Notes: generated by a model not told the origin, from the sequence alone. A stretch of 35,553 nt of DNA from an uncultured Lachnospiraceae bacterium (GCA_902796595.1 CADBPM010000057.1:1-35553), one strand, 5' to 3'; shown: positions 7,268 to 15,483, numbered from the stretch's first letter. Made by a program: numbers and translations.

Positions 7268-8974
7268 ATGAAACTATCACTTAGGGCAAAGCAGATCGCA
7301 GCGCTTATACTGGTCGTTGTTGCTGTTATAGTGTTTATAAGGCTTGTAATCGCAATGACCCCATCGAGAACAGTAGAACCGCTTTCAAAGTATTACGGTT
7401 TAACCGGAGATACGGCAAAGCTTATAATAAATACAAATGAGTCTGAAGGAAAGGCAATAGTTGCAGAAAAAAACGGATATATAGATGTCGATACGGCATC
7501 GACTTTGGTATCAAGGATCTACCCTGATACGGGAGACGATTTTGTAGTATATACAGATCCCGATTCTGTGTATGTTTATACGCCTGACGAGCTTACCTAT
7601 ACGCAGAATGGAGAAGAAAAGAGTGCTAAGATCGCGCCGGTCGTAAAGGGTGAAGATGGCACAAGGTACATTTCAACCGAACTGTTACAGAGCTTTTTTG
7701 ACATGCGGGTGAATGTGAGTGAAAATCCGGGAAGAATAGTTATTTTCTCGGATGATAAGACTTCATTTGAATATAGGGACAGTAAAAAGGAAACAGCGGT
7801 AAGAGTTGATGCCAATATCAAGAGCAATGTGCTTGAAAATGCGAAGAAGGGAACAAAGCTTTATGTCCTTGGAGAGTCTGAGGAAAAGGACTTTATAAAG
7901 GTTCTTACCGAGGATGGCGTGATCGGATATGCAAAGCTAAATACTCTGGGGGATGTAAAACAGGAGAAGCTTTCTTTTAAAAGGAAGAATGACAGCGAGA
8001 TCTACACAAGTGTAAAGAGAGATTCGAAGGTTGTACTTGCATGGCATCAGGTCACAAATGCGACTGCAAACGGCAATCTTTCGGGATACCTGAACGGTGT
8101 TAAAGGGGTAAATGTTCTTTCGCCGACATGGTTTGCTGTTATGAATCAGGAAGGGGACCTTTCAAGTATTGCGGATGAATCTTATGTAAATCTGGCGCAC
8201 AGCATGGGGATGGAAGTGTGGCCGATTGTAAATGATTTCAACACAGATATAAATTTCGCTGATATTTATGGTACAGAGAGCGGCAGAAAAGCTCTTATCG
8301 CCAATATCATGTATTTTATAAGAGAGTATGATCTGGATGGCATAAACATCGACTTTGAGAAGGTGACAGCAAAGCTTTCTCCTGACTACACCCAGTTCAT
8401 CAGGGAGCTTTCGGTTAAAATGAGGGCTGCAGGAAAAGTTTTGTCTGTGGATACATACATTCCTACTGAATATACAGCTTATTTTGACAGAACAGAAATT
8501 GCGACAGTTGCAGATTATCTTGTGATAATGGCTTATGATGAGCATTACGCTGGAAGCAGTACGGCAGGAAGTGTTTCTACTGTATCGTGGGTAAAGAAGG
8601 GAATTAAAAATTCGCTTGAACTTGTGCCGGAAGAAAAGCTTATAGTAGGGCTACCTTTTTATACAAGACTCTGGAGGGTTGGAAAAGATTCTCTTAAGAG
8701 TGAGGCTCTTTCTATGGATGGAGGTCTTAATGCAGTCTCAAATGCAGGCAAGACGCCAACATGGAGCGAGAAGTCATGTCAGTATGTGGCAAAATGGAAA
8801 GATGGCGGGGATACCATGAAGATATGGCTTGAAGAGGAAAGGTCGATCGCGGCAAAGCTTGACGAAGTAAGCAAGGATGCACCGAATTGCAGCGGTGTCG
8901 CTTTCTGGAAGCTGGGGCTTGAAAGAGATGCTGTATGGGATGCGGTTACCAAGTGGGTAAATAATAAAAATTGA
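7268..8974 (+). CDS. GH18 family glycosidase with SH3-like domain, membrane-anchored (568 aa)
   Basis: The chosen start, ATG 7268, sits behind GGAGGAAGG. A single N-terminal hydrophobic anchor (IAALILVVVAVIVFIRLVI) suggests an extracellular, tethered protein. Residues about 75-170 look like a copper-amine-oxidase-N/stalk-type domain, about 175-225 like a bacterial SH3 domain (GESEEKDFIKVLTEDGVIGY), and about 250-560 form the GH18 barrel. The catalytic motif DGINIDFE is at residues 357-364 with E364 as the expected acid/base. Such SH3-GH18 proteins (SleL/YaaH-like) act on peptidoglycan N-acetylglucosamine bonds. The exact substrate is not known here. The gene is single, between two terminator/promoter elements. 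Confidence 0.85.
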   Translation: MKLSLRAKQIAALILVVVAVIVFIRLVIAMTPSRTVEPLSKYYGLTGDTAKLIINTNESEGKAIVAEKNGYIDVDTASTLVSRIYPDTGDDFVVYTDPDSVYVYTPDELTYTQNGEEKSAKIAPVVKGEDGTRYISTELLQSFFDMRVNVSENPGRIVIFSDDKTSFEYRDSKKETAVRVDANIKSNVLENAKKGTKLYVLGESEEKDFIKVLTEDGVIGYAKLNTLGDVKQEKLSFKRKNDSEIYTSVKRDSKVVLAWHQVTNATANGNLSGYLNGVKGVNVLSPTWFAVMNQEGDLSSIADESYVNLAHSMGMEVWPIVNDFNTDINFADIYGTESGRKALIANIMYFIREYDLDGINIDFEKVTAKLSPDYTQFIRELSVKMRAAGKVLSVDTYIPTEYTAYFDRTEIATVADYLVIMAYDEHYAGSSTAGSVSTVSWVKKGIKNSLELVPEEKLIVGLPFYTRLWRVGKDSLKSEALSMDGGLNAVSNAGKTPTWSEKSCQYVAKWKDGGDTMKIWLEEERSIAAKLDEVSKDAPNCSGVAFWKLGLERDAVWDAVTKWVNNKN

Positions 8975-8999
8975 CGTAATAGTCCGGCTGTGATATAAT
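8971..8999 (+). promoter_or_regulatory. Sigma-A promoter of the DEAD-box helicase gene
   Basis: TTGACG (8971-8976) is followed after exactly 17 bp by TATAAT (8994-8999), with an extended TG at 8991-8992. The -35 box overlaps the stop codon of the GH18 gene. Initiation near 9006 would leave a 5' UTR of about 65 nt. Confidence 0.85.
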
Positions 9000-9025
9000 T
9001 AGGGTTTGCACTGTGTGAAAGTAAT

Positions 9026-9053
9026 GTTGAAATGCGTGTAAGTACATTTCAAC
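9026..9053 (+). promoter_or_regulatory. Hairpin in the helicase 5' UTR
   Basis: GTTGAAATG (9026-9034) pairs with CATTTCAAC (9045-9053), a perfect 9-bp stem with a 10-nt loop, ending shortly before the AAAGGA ribosome binding site (9058-9063). There is no U-run, so it is not a terminator. RNA helicase genes often have structured, cold-responsive or autoregulated leaders; such a role here is inference. Confidence 0.45.
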
Positions 9054-9071
9054 CTGAGAAAGGATTAAATA

Positions 9072-10673
9072 TTGAAATTTGAAGAAATGCAGATCAATCC
9101 GCTGATCCAGAGGGCAGTGAGTGATCTTGGATATGAAGAGGCAACCCCTATACAGAGTAAGGCAATCCCGGAGGCTCTTACAGGACGTGATATAATAGGA
9201 CAGGCACAGACCGGTACAGGTAAGACCGCTGCTTTTGCGATTCCTGTTCTTGAGCATATCGATCCGGACCTTAAGCAGGTTCAGGCACTTATACTTTGTC
9301 CTACAAGAGAGCTTGCACTTCAGGTGGCAGGCGAATTCAGAAAGCTTTCAAAATATATGCACGACATAAAGCTTTTGCCTGTTTACGGCGGTCAGGATAT
9401 AGTAAAGCAGATAAGGTCACTTCGTCAGGGGGTTCAGATAGTTGTTGGTACTCCGGGGCGTATCATGGACCACATGAGGAGAAAGACAGCCAAGTTTGAG
9501 CATGTAAATCAGATCGTACTTGATGAAGCAGATGAAATGCTTGATATGGGCTTTCGCGATGATATAGAGACTATACTTCAGGGAGTTCCTGCCGAACGTC
9601 AGACTTTGCTTTTTTCTGCTACAATGCCTAAGCCTATAAGAGACCTTGCTGCAAAGTATCAGCATGAAGCAATAGATATACAGATAGCTAAAAAGGAACT
9701 TACAGTTAAAAATATAGACCAGTATTACCTTGAAGTGCGTCGCGACCGCAAGGCGGAAGTGCTTTCAAGAGTTCTCGATGTCTACAATCCGGAGCTTACA
9801 GTAATATTCTGCAATACTAAAATGAGGACGCAGGAAGTTGCAAATGAACTTCAAGAGCGCGGTTATTTTGCAGAAGGACTTCATGGCGACTTGAAGCAGC
9901 AGCAGCGCGACATGGTCATGGAAAATTTCAGAAACGGAAGGACAGAGATTCTTGTTGCAACTGATGTTGCCGCCAGAGGTATAGATGTAAGCGGAGTTGA
10001 TCTTGTTGTGAATTATGACCTTCCCCAGGATGATGAATATTATGTTCATAGAATAGGAAGAACGGGAAGAGCCGGCAAGAGTGGACTTGCTATTTCATTT
10101 GTGTCAGGACGTGAGATAATAAAACTTAAAGAAATCATGCGTTACTGCCATACAAAGATATTGCTTAAGCCTGTCCCTACCCTTGATGATGTTACAAATA
10201 CCCGCGTTAACTACATTTTTGACAAGGTTAATTCTATTCTTGAGGATGAGAGCGAAGATCTTTCAAAGATGTCTGATATCATAGAAGACAAGGTCAATGA
10301 AGCCGACTACACGTCTCTTGATGTGGCAAGTGCATTTCTTAAGCTTTACCTTGATTCCAAGATGGGAAATTCTGCTGATCAGAATGATGATGACCTTACA
10401 GATTCATACGATGACAGCGGTTCAGGAGACAAGGTAAGACTTTTCATAAATATCGGAAAGAAAGACAGGATAAGACCTGGTGATATACTTGGTGCGATAG
10501 CGGGTGAATCGGGAATTTCCGGTAAGCTTGTCGGCGAGATAAAGATGTATGATAAATTTACCTTTGTTGAAGTTCCGAAGGAATATGGAAATTCTGTACT
10601 TCAGGCTATGAAGAATGCCAAGATAAAGGGTAAGAAGATAAATATACAGCGTGCCAGAAAAAACAGAAGGTAA
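9072..10673 (+). CDS. DEAD-box RNA helicase with DbpA-type C-terminal domain (533 aa)
   Basis: The start is a TTG (9072) behind AAAGGA with 8 bp spacing, giving MKFEEMQINPL, the usual start for the family. All core motifs are present: Q motif (GYEEATPIQ), motif I AQTGTGKT (45-52), PTRELALQ, TPGR, DEAD (151-154), SAT, VIFCNT, ARGID and HRIGRTGRAG. An acidic linker (DQNDDDLTDSYDDSGSG) leads to a C-terminal DbpA/CsdA-like RNA-binding domain (VRLFINIGKKDRIRPGDILG onward). It should unwind structured RNA in ribosome assembly or mRNA turnover, like CshA/DeaD/DbpA. It has its own promoter at 8971-8999. Which orthologue it is cannot be decided from this window. Confidence 0.95.
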   Translation: MKFEEMQINPLIQRAVSDLGYEEATPIQSKAIPEALTGRDIIGQAQTGTGKTAAFAIPVLEHIDPDLKQVQALILCPTRELALQVAGEFRKLSKYMHDIKLLPVYGGQDIVKQIRSLRQGVQIVVGTPGRIMDHMRRKTAKFEHVNQIVLDEADEMLDMGFRDDIETILQGVPAERQTLLFSATMPKPIRDLAAKYQHEAIDIQIAKKELTVKNIDQYYLEVRRDRKAEVLSRVLDVYNPELTVIFCNTKMRTQEVANELQERGYFAEGLHGDLKQQQRDMVMENFRNGRTEILVATDVAARGIDVSGVDLVVNYDLPQDDEYYVHRIGRTGRAGKSGLAISFVSGREIIKLKEIMRYCHTKILLKPVPTLDDVTNTRVNYIFDKVNSILEDESEDLSKMSDIIEDKVNEADYTSLDVASAFLKLYLDSKMGNSADQNDDDLTDSYDDSGSGDKVRLFINIGKKDRIRPGDILGAIAGESGISGKLVGEIKMYDKFTFVEVPKEYGNSVLQAMKNAKIKGKKINIQRARKNRR

Positions 10674-10699
10674 GGTTTTAGAAAGGTCAGGCGATCATT

Positions 10700-11785
10700 G
10701 TGACTACTGAATATCTGGATCTTGTGGAGTGGCTTCGTGAATGTAAAAATGATAGGGACGGAGTTATAACACCTGAGATACAACATGCCGGAGATATAAT
10801 TAAGGCAGGAGGGCTTGTGGCCTTCCCGACTGAGACTGTATACGGGCTTGGCGGGGACGGACTTAATGCCGAAGCTTCAAAGAAGATTTATGCTGCAAAA
10901 GGCAGACCTTCAGACAATCCGCTTATCTTACATATCACAGAAATGGAAGATCTTTACGGCATAGTAGAGGAAATTCCGGAGGCTGCATGTATTCTTGCAG
11001 AAAAATACTGGCCGGGACCTCTTACCATGATATTTAAAAAGAAAGACTGTGTGCCATACAGTACGACTGGCGGTCTTGATACTGTTGCCGTCAGGATGCC
11101 GAGTCATAAGGCTGCAAGAGCACTTATAAAGGCAGCAGGTACACCAATCGCGGCACCAAGTGCCAATTCATCAGGCAGACCGAGTCCTACCAAGGCTTCA
11201 CATGTAAAAGAAGACCTTAATGGCAAGATAGAAATGATCATTGATGGCGGAGAAGTCGGGATAGGGCTTGAGTCCACAATAGTAGATGTTACCGGAGAAA
11301 CGCCGGTAATGTTGCGCCCTGGCTACATCACCAAGGAAATGCTTGATGAGCTCTTTGGCAAGGTTGAAATAGACCCGGTGATCACAACCCTTCATCCTGA
11401 TCCCAATCTTAAACCTAAGGCACCTGGAATGAAATATCGTCATTATGCTCCGAAAGGAGATATGACTATTTTTGAGGGCGAGAGCGAGGCAGTGGTAGCA
11501 AGGATAAATGCAGAAGCCACAGAAGCAAAAAAGAATGGACATGTGACTGCAGTTCTTGCCACAGACGAGACAAAGGATAAGTATAATGCTGATTATGTCT
11601 TTTCTGTAGGCAAAAGGAGTAATCCGGAAGAGGTTGCCCATAATCTTTTTGATGTACTCAGAGAATTTGATGAAGTTAAGGCTGACAGGCTTTTTTCTGA
11701 GAGTTTTTCGGGAGAAAAGCTTGGTCTTGCGATAATGAACCGCTTGCGTAAGGCGGCGGGGTATAATATAATCAAGGTTGACTGA
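10700..11785 (+). CDS. L-threonylcarbamoyladenylate synthase (Sua5/YwlC/TsaC family, 361 aa)
   Basis: This enzyme makes threonylcarbamoyl-AMP from threonine, bicarbonate and ATP for the t6A37 modification of ANN-decoding tRNAs. The YrdC core contains GGLVAFPTETVYGLGGD, the KGRPSDNPLILHI loop, SANSSGRPSPT and STIVDVTG..PVMLRPG. A linker with APGMKYRHYAPKGD leads to the C-terminal Sua5 domain, so it is the long Sua5 form rather than the short TsaC. The start is GTG 10700; the AGAAAGG upstream is 13 nt away, somewhat long. It lies 26 bp after the helicase gene and directly before the phosphatase-like gene and rpiB, an arrangement that resembles ywlC-ywlE-ywlF in Bacillus. Confidence 0.93.
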   Translation: MTTEYLDLVEWLRECKNDRDGVITPEIQHAGDIIKAGGLVAFPTETVYGLGGDGLNAEASKKIYAAKGRPSDNPLILHITEMEDLYGIVEEIPEAACILAEKYWPGPLTMIFKKKDCVPYSTTGGLDTVAVRMPSHKAARALIKAAGTPIAAPSANSSGRPSPTKASHVKEDLNGKIEMIIDGGEVGIGLESTIVDVTGETPVMLRPGYITKEMLDELFGKVEIDPVITTLHPDPNLKPKAPGMKYRHYAPKGDMTIFEGESEAVVARINAEATEAKKNGHVTAVLATDETKDKYNADYVFSVGKRSNPEEVAHNLFDVLREFDEVKADRLFSESFSGEKLGLAIMNRLRKAAGYNIIKVD

Positions 11786-11787
11786 TC

Positions 11788-12321
11788 ATGACTGATAATA
11801 TAGTCTTTGTTTGTAACGATAATACAACTGTAAGCCCCATGGCAGAGGCGATATTTAAAAATCTATCCTCGGATTCCGGCATCAGTGCGGTTTCAAGAGG
11901 TACTGTTGTGCTGTTTTCGGAACCTGTTAATCCTAAGATTTCAACCGTAATGGAAAATCATAATCTTACTTTTGAGCATATACGAAGTGTGCAGCTTATT
12001 GCAGATGATGTAACAGACAGTACGCTTGTACTTACTATGAGCGATAAGCTAAAAAAACAGGTAAAAGAGATAGTACCTCAGGCAAGATTTTTATATACCC
12101 TTAAGGAGTACTGCGGAGAAACGGGAGATGTGAAGGACCCATACGGCGGGACTCTGGTGGATTATGAGGACTGCTACAGTGAGATAGTTCGTCTTATAAA
12201 GAAAACTATATACAGACTTGATGAGGAACGGCATACTGAAAGCAAGGCGCTTGCTGTAGCCAAAGAAAATCTTGAGTCATACGAAGAAGGAGAAAAAGAT
12301 GAAGATAGCAATAGGCAGTGA
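11788..12321 (+). CDS. LMW protein-tyrosine-phosphatase fold protein, catalytic Arg missing (177 aa)
   Basis: The position (after sua5, before rpiB) and fold match low-molecular-weight protein phosphatases such as YwlE: FVCNDNTTVSPMAEAIF near residues 7-23 aligns with the P-loop, and DVKDPYGG near residue 110-117 aligns with the general-acid DP loop. The family signature is C-x5-R-S; here it is C9-N-D-N-T-T-V15-S, so the phosphate-binding arginine is a valine and the second P-loop Cys is a Thr. Cys9 and the DP loop remain. A normal phosphatase mechanism is therefore unlikely, and the protein could be a binding or regulatory pseudophosphatase or one with changed specificity. The C-terminal tail is long and charged (ENLESYEEGEKDEDSNRQ). 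It begins 2 bp after the sua5 stop and overlaps rpiB by 23 bp. Confidence 0.8.
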   Translation: MTDNIVFVCNDNTTVSPMAEAIFKNLSSDSGISAVSRGTVVLFSEPVNPKISTVMENHNLTFEHIRSVQLIADDVTDSTLVLTMSDKLKKQVKEIVPQARFLYTLKEYCGETGDVKDPYGGTLVDYEDCYSEIVRLIKKTIYRLDEERHTESKALAVAKENLESYEEGEKDEDSNRQ

Positions 12322-12730
12322 TCATGGCGGTTTTGAATTAAAGGCTGAGGTTATGAAACACCTCTCTGACAGGGGAATAGAATTTAAGGATTTTGGCTGC
12401 TACGACGCTAATTCATGTGATTATCCAGATATTGCAAAGCCTGTAGCAAAAGCAGTTGTAAATAAGGAATATGATTTTGGTATTCTTATTTGTGGTACAG
12501 GTATAGGCATTTCAATTACTGCAAACAAGATAAAGGGAATACGTGCGGCACTCTGCTCTGACTGCTTCTCAGCCGAGGCAACAAGACTTCATAATAACGC
12601 CAACATACTTGCAATGGGCGGCAGAGTAGTCGGACCTGGACTTGCATTAAAGATTGTAGACACCTTCCTTGATACACCATTTTCAAATGAAGAACGTCAT
12701 ATAAGAAGAATCAATAAAATAGAAGAATAA
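12299..12730 (+). CDS. rpiB: Ribose-5-phosphate isomerase B (143 aa)
   Basis: It interconverts ribose 5-phosphate and ribulose 5-phosphate in the non-oxidative pentose phosphate pathway. The family motifs IGSDHGG (start), ICGTGIG with the catalytic Cys at residue 65, and EATRLHNNANILAMGGR are all present, and 143 aa is the normal length. The start ATG 12299 has AAGGAG upstream, inside the end of the previous gene (23-bp overlap), so translation is probably coupled. The related family of galactose-6-phosphate or allose-6-phosphate isomerases is possible but less likely with this context. It ends at the terminator that follows. Confidence 0.93.
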   Translation: MKIAIGSDHGGFELKAEVMKHLSDRGIEFKDFGCYDANSCDYPDIAKPVAKAVVNKEYDFGILICGTGIGISITANKIKGIRAALCSDCFSAEATRLHNNANILAMGGRVVGPGLALKIVDTFLDTPFSNEERHIRRINKIEE

Positions 12731-12764
12731 CAGGCAAAGAGCGTAGGGTACTGTGCCTGTTTTT
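12729..12764 (+). terminator. Intrinsic terminator after rpiB
   Basis: AACAGGCA (12729-12736) pairs with TGCCTGTT (12754-12761) and is followed by more T residues. It ends the helicase-sua5-rpiB unit. Confidence 0.75.
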
Positions 12765-12793
12765 AAAGAGCACGGTCATTAGCCGTGCTCTTT
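12765..12793 (-). terminator. Terminator-like hairpin for the convergent DUF402 gene
   Basis: AAAGAGCACGG (12765-12775) and CCGTGCTCTTT (12783-12793) make an 11-bp perfect stem whose loop contains the stop codon of the minus-strand gene. The hairpin can also back up the rpiB terminator on the plus strand. Confidence 0.7.
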
Positions 12794-13294
12794 GATATAG
12801 GAGGCAAGTTCTTCTACAGGGGCTCTGAGAGTGTCGTAACTGCCTTCATAGACAATATTAAGAAGCCCTGAGAGGGCTCTCATGGCTGCAATGCTCTGTT
12901 CTTTGGTGATGAGGTCTGTTTCCATGGCATCCGCAAATTCATCTGCATCTACAAGCTTTATAGTGTTGTCGGGGTATACGAGTATGTCGAGAAGCATATC
13001 ATTCATTGTTATGGTGCGGTCTTCTATGATAAGCTCCATAATGTCGTTATACCAGTAAAGCAGATCTCCGTCTGCAGTGATCTTTTTGCTTACTTTTACG
13101 CCTAACTTAGGATAATAGGCTGAAAGTCCTCCTGCCATGTCGGTGCGCTCTTTTAAGGCAGTCCAGGAGGTAAGGATAAGGTCTTCAGATATATGATAAA
13201 TTACGTCTTTTTTCAGAAGGATATTTTCTTCAGGAATATATCTTCTTCTATAGATGTTAAAATCTGTATATTTTTGTGGATCATAGTTTATCAT
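12779..13294 (-). CDS. DUF402 family protein (171 aa)
   Basis: The sequence fits the DUF402 domain family: a strand-rich N-terminal half with the run WYNDIMELIIEDRTITMNDM and LDILVYPDNTIKLVDADEF, where the acidic residues align with the metal-binding positions of the family. Characterised members (for example nucleoside tri/diphosphatases of Gram-positives) hydrolyse nucleotides. The specificity is not known here. The start ATG has an ideal AAGGAGG on the minus strand (near 13302-13308). It is the only minus-strand gene in this housekeeping block and is divergent from the LD-carboxypeptidase gene across about 186 bp. Confidence 0.8.
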   Translation of the reverse strand: MINYDPQKYTDFNIYRRRYIPEENILLKKDVIYHISEDLILTSWTALKERTDMAGGLSAYYPKLGVKVSKKITADGDLLYWYNDIMELIIEDRTITMNDMLLDILVYPDNTIKLVDADEFADAMETDLITKEQSIAAMRALSGLLNIVYEGSYDTLRAPVEELASYIKEHG

Positions 13295-13480
13295 AATGAG
13301 ATCCTCCTTGGCGAAAAATTAACAAATATAAAAATACATAAAGCCTATATTAACATCATAGCATATAGTGAGAAAATGTACCAGTAAAAATTACAAATAT
13401 GGGAATAACCTTTCTGACAGAAACGATTTACAGAGAGGTTTGTGCCAAGGGATTGTAGTTTTTATACAAAGGAGGGGAAA

Positions 13481-14518
13481 ATGATCGTTCCTGAATTTTT
13501 GAAAAAGGGAGATGTGATCGGCGTTACTGCTCCATCCGCAGGCATCATGGAGGCAGCCGATCTTGTAAGACTTGAGAATGCCAAGATGAATCTGGAAGAA
13601 AGAGGATATTCTGTAAAGGAAACTCCGGATGTGCGTAAATGCCTGCATGGAAGAAGTGACAGTGCGAAGGTAAGAGCAGAGGAGTTTATGGGACTGATAA
13701 CAGATCCGGAGGTTAAGTATATCGTCTCGGCAGCAGGCGGAGATTTTCTTTCGGAAATGCTTCCATATATCAATTTTAAAAAGATAGCTGAATTTCCAAA
13801 GTGGTTTCAGGGGTATTCAGATAATACGGGACTTACATATACTATGACTACTCTTGCTGATGTAATGACTGTTTACGCTGGAAATTTTTCTGACTATGGC
13901 ATGGCAGACTGGCATAAGTCGGTAAGCCGCCATTTGGACACAATTGCCGGACATTTAGAGGATCAGCATGATTACCAGATGTATGAGGCTGAATTTCAGG
14001 ACAGAATTACAGGTGTTGAGGGATTCAAGCTTACAGAGCAGGTGAAATATTTCATCCCTGATGGAAGCAATGAAGTAGATATGAGCGGAAGGCTTTTAGG
14101 CGGATGTCTTGATGTGCTCACTGATCTTTGCGGTACGGCTTTTGACGGTACTAAAAATTTTATAAGAAGTACAGCAAGCGATGGTATTATATGGTATCTT
14201 GAAAGCTTTGCGCTCCCTTCGGAAAGACTTGAAATGTCACTTTGGCATTTAAGACAGGCAGGGTGGTTTGATACGGCTAAGGGCTTTGTGTTTGGCAGAC
14301 CTTGCTTCTTCTCCTCAGCTTACAATGTTGAATTTAATGATGCTGTTATGAATGCTCTTGGGGATATGAATGTACCTGTGATCACAGGTGCCGATATAGG
14401 ACACAGGCCACCAAGGCTTACAATGATAAATGGTGCACTTGCTAAAATAAAGCTTAATGAAGAAGGTTTTACGCTTCATTACGACTTTGAAGCAGATGTG
14501 CCGGACAGAGAGATATAA
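13481..14518 (+). CDS. LD-carboxypeptidase, S66 family (MccF/LdcA-like, 345 aa)
   Basis: S66 peptidases cleave the L-D amide bond of murein tetrapeptides (LdcA) or of microcin C-like aminoacyl nucleotides (MccF). The start GDVIGVTAPSAGI and the motif FQGYSDNTGLTY with Ser113 are typical. Glu241 (in IIWYLESFALP) and His308 (in GADIGHRPPRLTM) complete the Ser-Glu-His triad at expected spacing. The long middle region and the YS-D-N-T signature fit the MccF-like branch. ATG 13481 lies behind AAAGGAGGGG; a more upstream ATG (13442) lacks a site. No signal peptide is seen, so it is cytoplasmic. It is followed within 4 bp by the DUF5662 gene, with which it likely shares a transcript. Confidence 0.9.
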   Translation: MIVPEFLKKGDVIGVTAPSAGIMEAADLVRLENAKMNLEERGYSVKETPDVRKCLHGRSDSAKVRAEEFMGLITDPEVKYIVSAAGGDFLSEMLPYINFKKIAEFPKWFQGYSDNTGLTYTMTTLADVMTVYAGNFSDYGMADWHKSVSRHLDTIAGHLEDQHDYQMYEAEFQDRITGVEGFKLTEQVKYFIPDGSNEVDMSGRLLGGCLDVLTDLCGTAFDGTKNFIRSTASDGIIWYLESFALPSERLEMSLWHLRQAGWFDTAKGFVFGRPCFFSSAYNVEFNDAVMNALGDMNVPVITGADIGHRPPRLTMINGALAKIKLNEEGFTLHYDFEADVPDREI

Positions 14519-14521
14519 TAT

Positions 14522-15082
14522 ATGAATTTTTTTCAGAGATTTTTTGGACATCTTAGTACGATAAATCATCATAAAAGGCTTGTAAGAAAGGGTTGCTTCA
14601 GGCTGGGACTCTACAGACAGGGGCTTATGCATGATCTGTCAAAATATTCTCCTACTGAATTCTTTGTAGGGGTTAAATACTATCAGGGATTCAGAAGTCC
14701 CAATTTTGCGGAAAAGGAAGCAAATGGAGGAGTCAGCCTTGCATGGCTTCATCATAAAGGCAGAAATAAGCACCATATAGAATACTGGATTGATTATGAT
14801 AATGACAAAACGCATGAAGGGGCAACAATGATAGGCATGAAAATGCCGGCAAGATATGTTGCCGAGATGTTCTGCGACAGGCTCGCCGCCAGCAAGACTT
14901 ATAAGGGCAGTGAGTATAAGCAGTCCGATCCATGGGAATATTATGCAAAGGTCAATAAGCACTATATCATACATCCGGAAACAAAGACTATGCTTGAAAA
15001 GCTGCTTATAATGGTAAGAGATGAGGGTGAGGACAAGGCATTTGACTATATAAAAAATGACCTTCTGGTGAATGGATACTAA
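14522..15082 (+). CDS. DUF5662 family protein (186 aa)
   Basis: The protein shows histidine-rich conserved motifs typical of DUF5662: INHHKRLVRKGC, GLMHDLSKYSPTEF and WLHHKGRNKHHIEYWIDY. The spacing of H/HD residues suggests a helical metal-dependent hydrolase fold related to HD domains, which is inference. It starts 4 bp after the carboxypeptidase stop. No function is known to me. It is followed by the metK leader region. Confidence 0.75.
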   Translation: MNFFQRFFGHLSTINHHKRLVRKGCFRLGLYRQGLMHDLSKYSPTEFFVGVKYYQGFRSPNFAEKEANGGVSLAWLHHKGRNKHHIEYWIDYDNDKTHEGATMIGMKMPARYVAEMFCDRLAASKTYKGSEYKQSDPWEYYAKVNKHYIIHPETKTMLEKLLIMVRDEGEDKAFDYIKNDLLVNGY

Positions 15083-15139
15083 GATTTCATCTCTGTTTAT
15101 TTGATGTGAGCAAGATGAACAAAAAATTGTATATGTAGC

Positions 15140-15168
15140 TTGACGGTTTTGCTATATACTTGTATTAT
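15140..15168 (+). promoter_or_regulatory. Promoter of the metK riboswitch transcript
   Basis: TTGACG (15140-15145) is followed after 17 bp by TATTAT (15163-15168). Initiation near 15176 would place the start about 30 nt before the riboswitch aptamer. Confidence 0.8.
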
Positions 15169-15206
15169 ATACAGGTGAGTCGATTTATTAACAAAAGACG
15201 GCTATG

Positions 15207-15305
15207 CTCTTATTCAGAGTGACGGAGAGTTAAGGCTCTGTGAAGTCACGGCAACCCCCTTTGGGGAAGGTGCCAACCTGAGCGGGTTTTCCCGAACAAT
15301 AAGAG
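15207..15305 (+). promoter_or_regulatory. SAM-I (S-box) riboswitch aptamer
   Basis: P1 is formed by CTCTTATT (15207-15214) and AATAAGAG (15298-15305). The core matches the S-box consensus: GTGAC/GTCAC P2 arms, the ACGGAGAG and TGTGAAGTCACGGCAACC segments, a P3 hairpin CCCC-TTT-GGGG, then AAGGTGCCAACCTGAG and the P4 stem CGGG-TTTT-CCCG. It senses S-adenosylmethionine and lies upstream of metK, so SAM represses its own synthesis. The 3' P1 strand plus one base, AAGAGG (15301-15306), can alternatively pair with CCTCTT (15363-15368) of the terminator, giving a clear antiterminator switch. Confidence 0.95.
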
Positions 15306-15348
15306 GATTTGGTTGTTATCAGGTCCATTGTTATCAGGATATTTGAGT

Positions 15349-15372
15349 AAGAGGCAGCAATGCCTCTTTTTT
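15349..15372 (+). terminator. Riboswitch-controlled terminator before metK
   Basis: AAGAGGCA (15349-15356) and TGCCTCTT (15361-15368) form a stem with a GCAA tetraloop, followed by T residues to 15372. With SAM bound, P1 is kept and this hairpin forms, stopping transcription. Without SAM the P1 3' strand competes for its 3' arm. Confidence 0.92.
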
Positions 15373-15423
15373 ATTGACTTTATCTTTGATGAAGTCAGCC
15401 AGTCCGGCGTGTGAGGACATAAA

Positions 15424-15449
15424 AGCAAGGCAACGTAAGTTGTTTTGCT
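15424..15449 (+). promoter_or_regulatory. Extra hairpin between riboswitch terminator and metK
   Basis: AGCAAGGCAAC (15424-15434) pairs along 11 bp (two G-U pairs) with GTTGTTTTGCT (15439-15449) around a GTAA tetraloop. A weaker TGACTT/AAGTCA stem lies just upstream (about 15375-15397). No U-run follows directly. It lies between the S-box terminator and the ribosome binding site (AAAGGA, about 15471-15476), so it is part of the read-through mRNA leader. Its function is unknown. Confidence 0.5.
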
Positions 15450-15483
15450 GCAAACAATTTATTTTTTGTGAAAGGATCATATC

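Noticed and set aside
8162..8545. Minus-strand open frame inside the GH18 gene, and similar ones inside sua5 and guaA
   Set aside because: Shadow frames of clear genes; composition is not protein-like.
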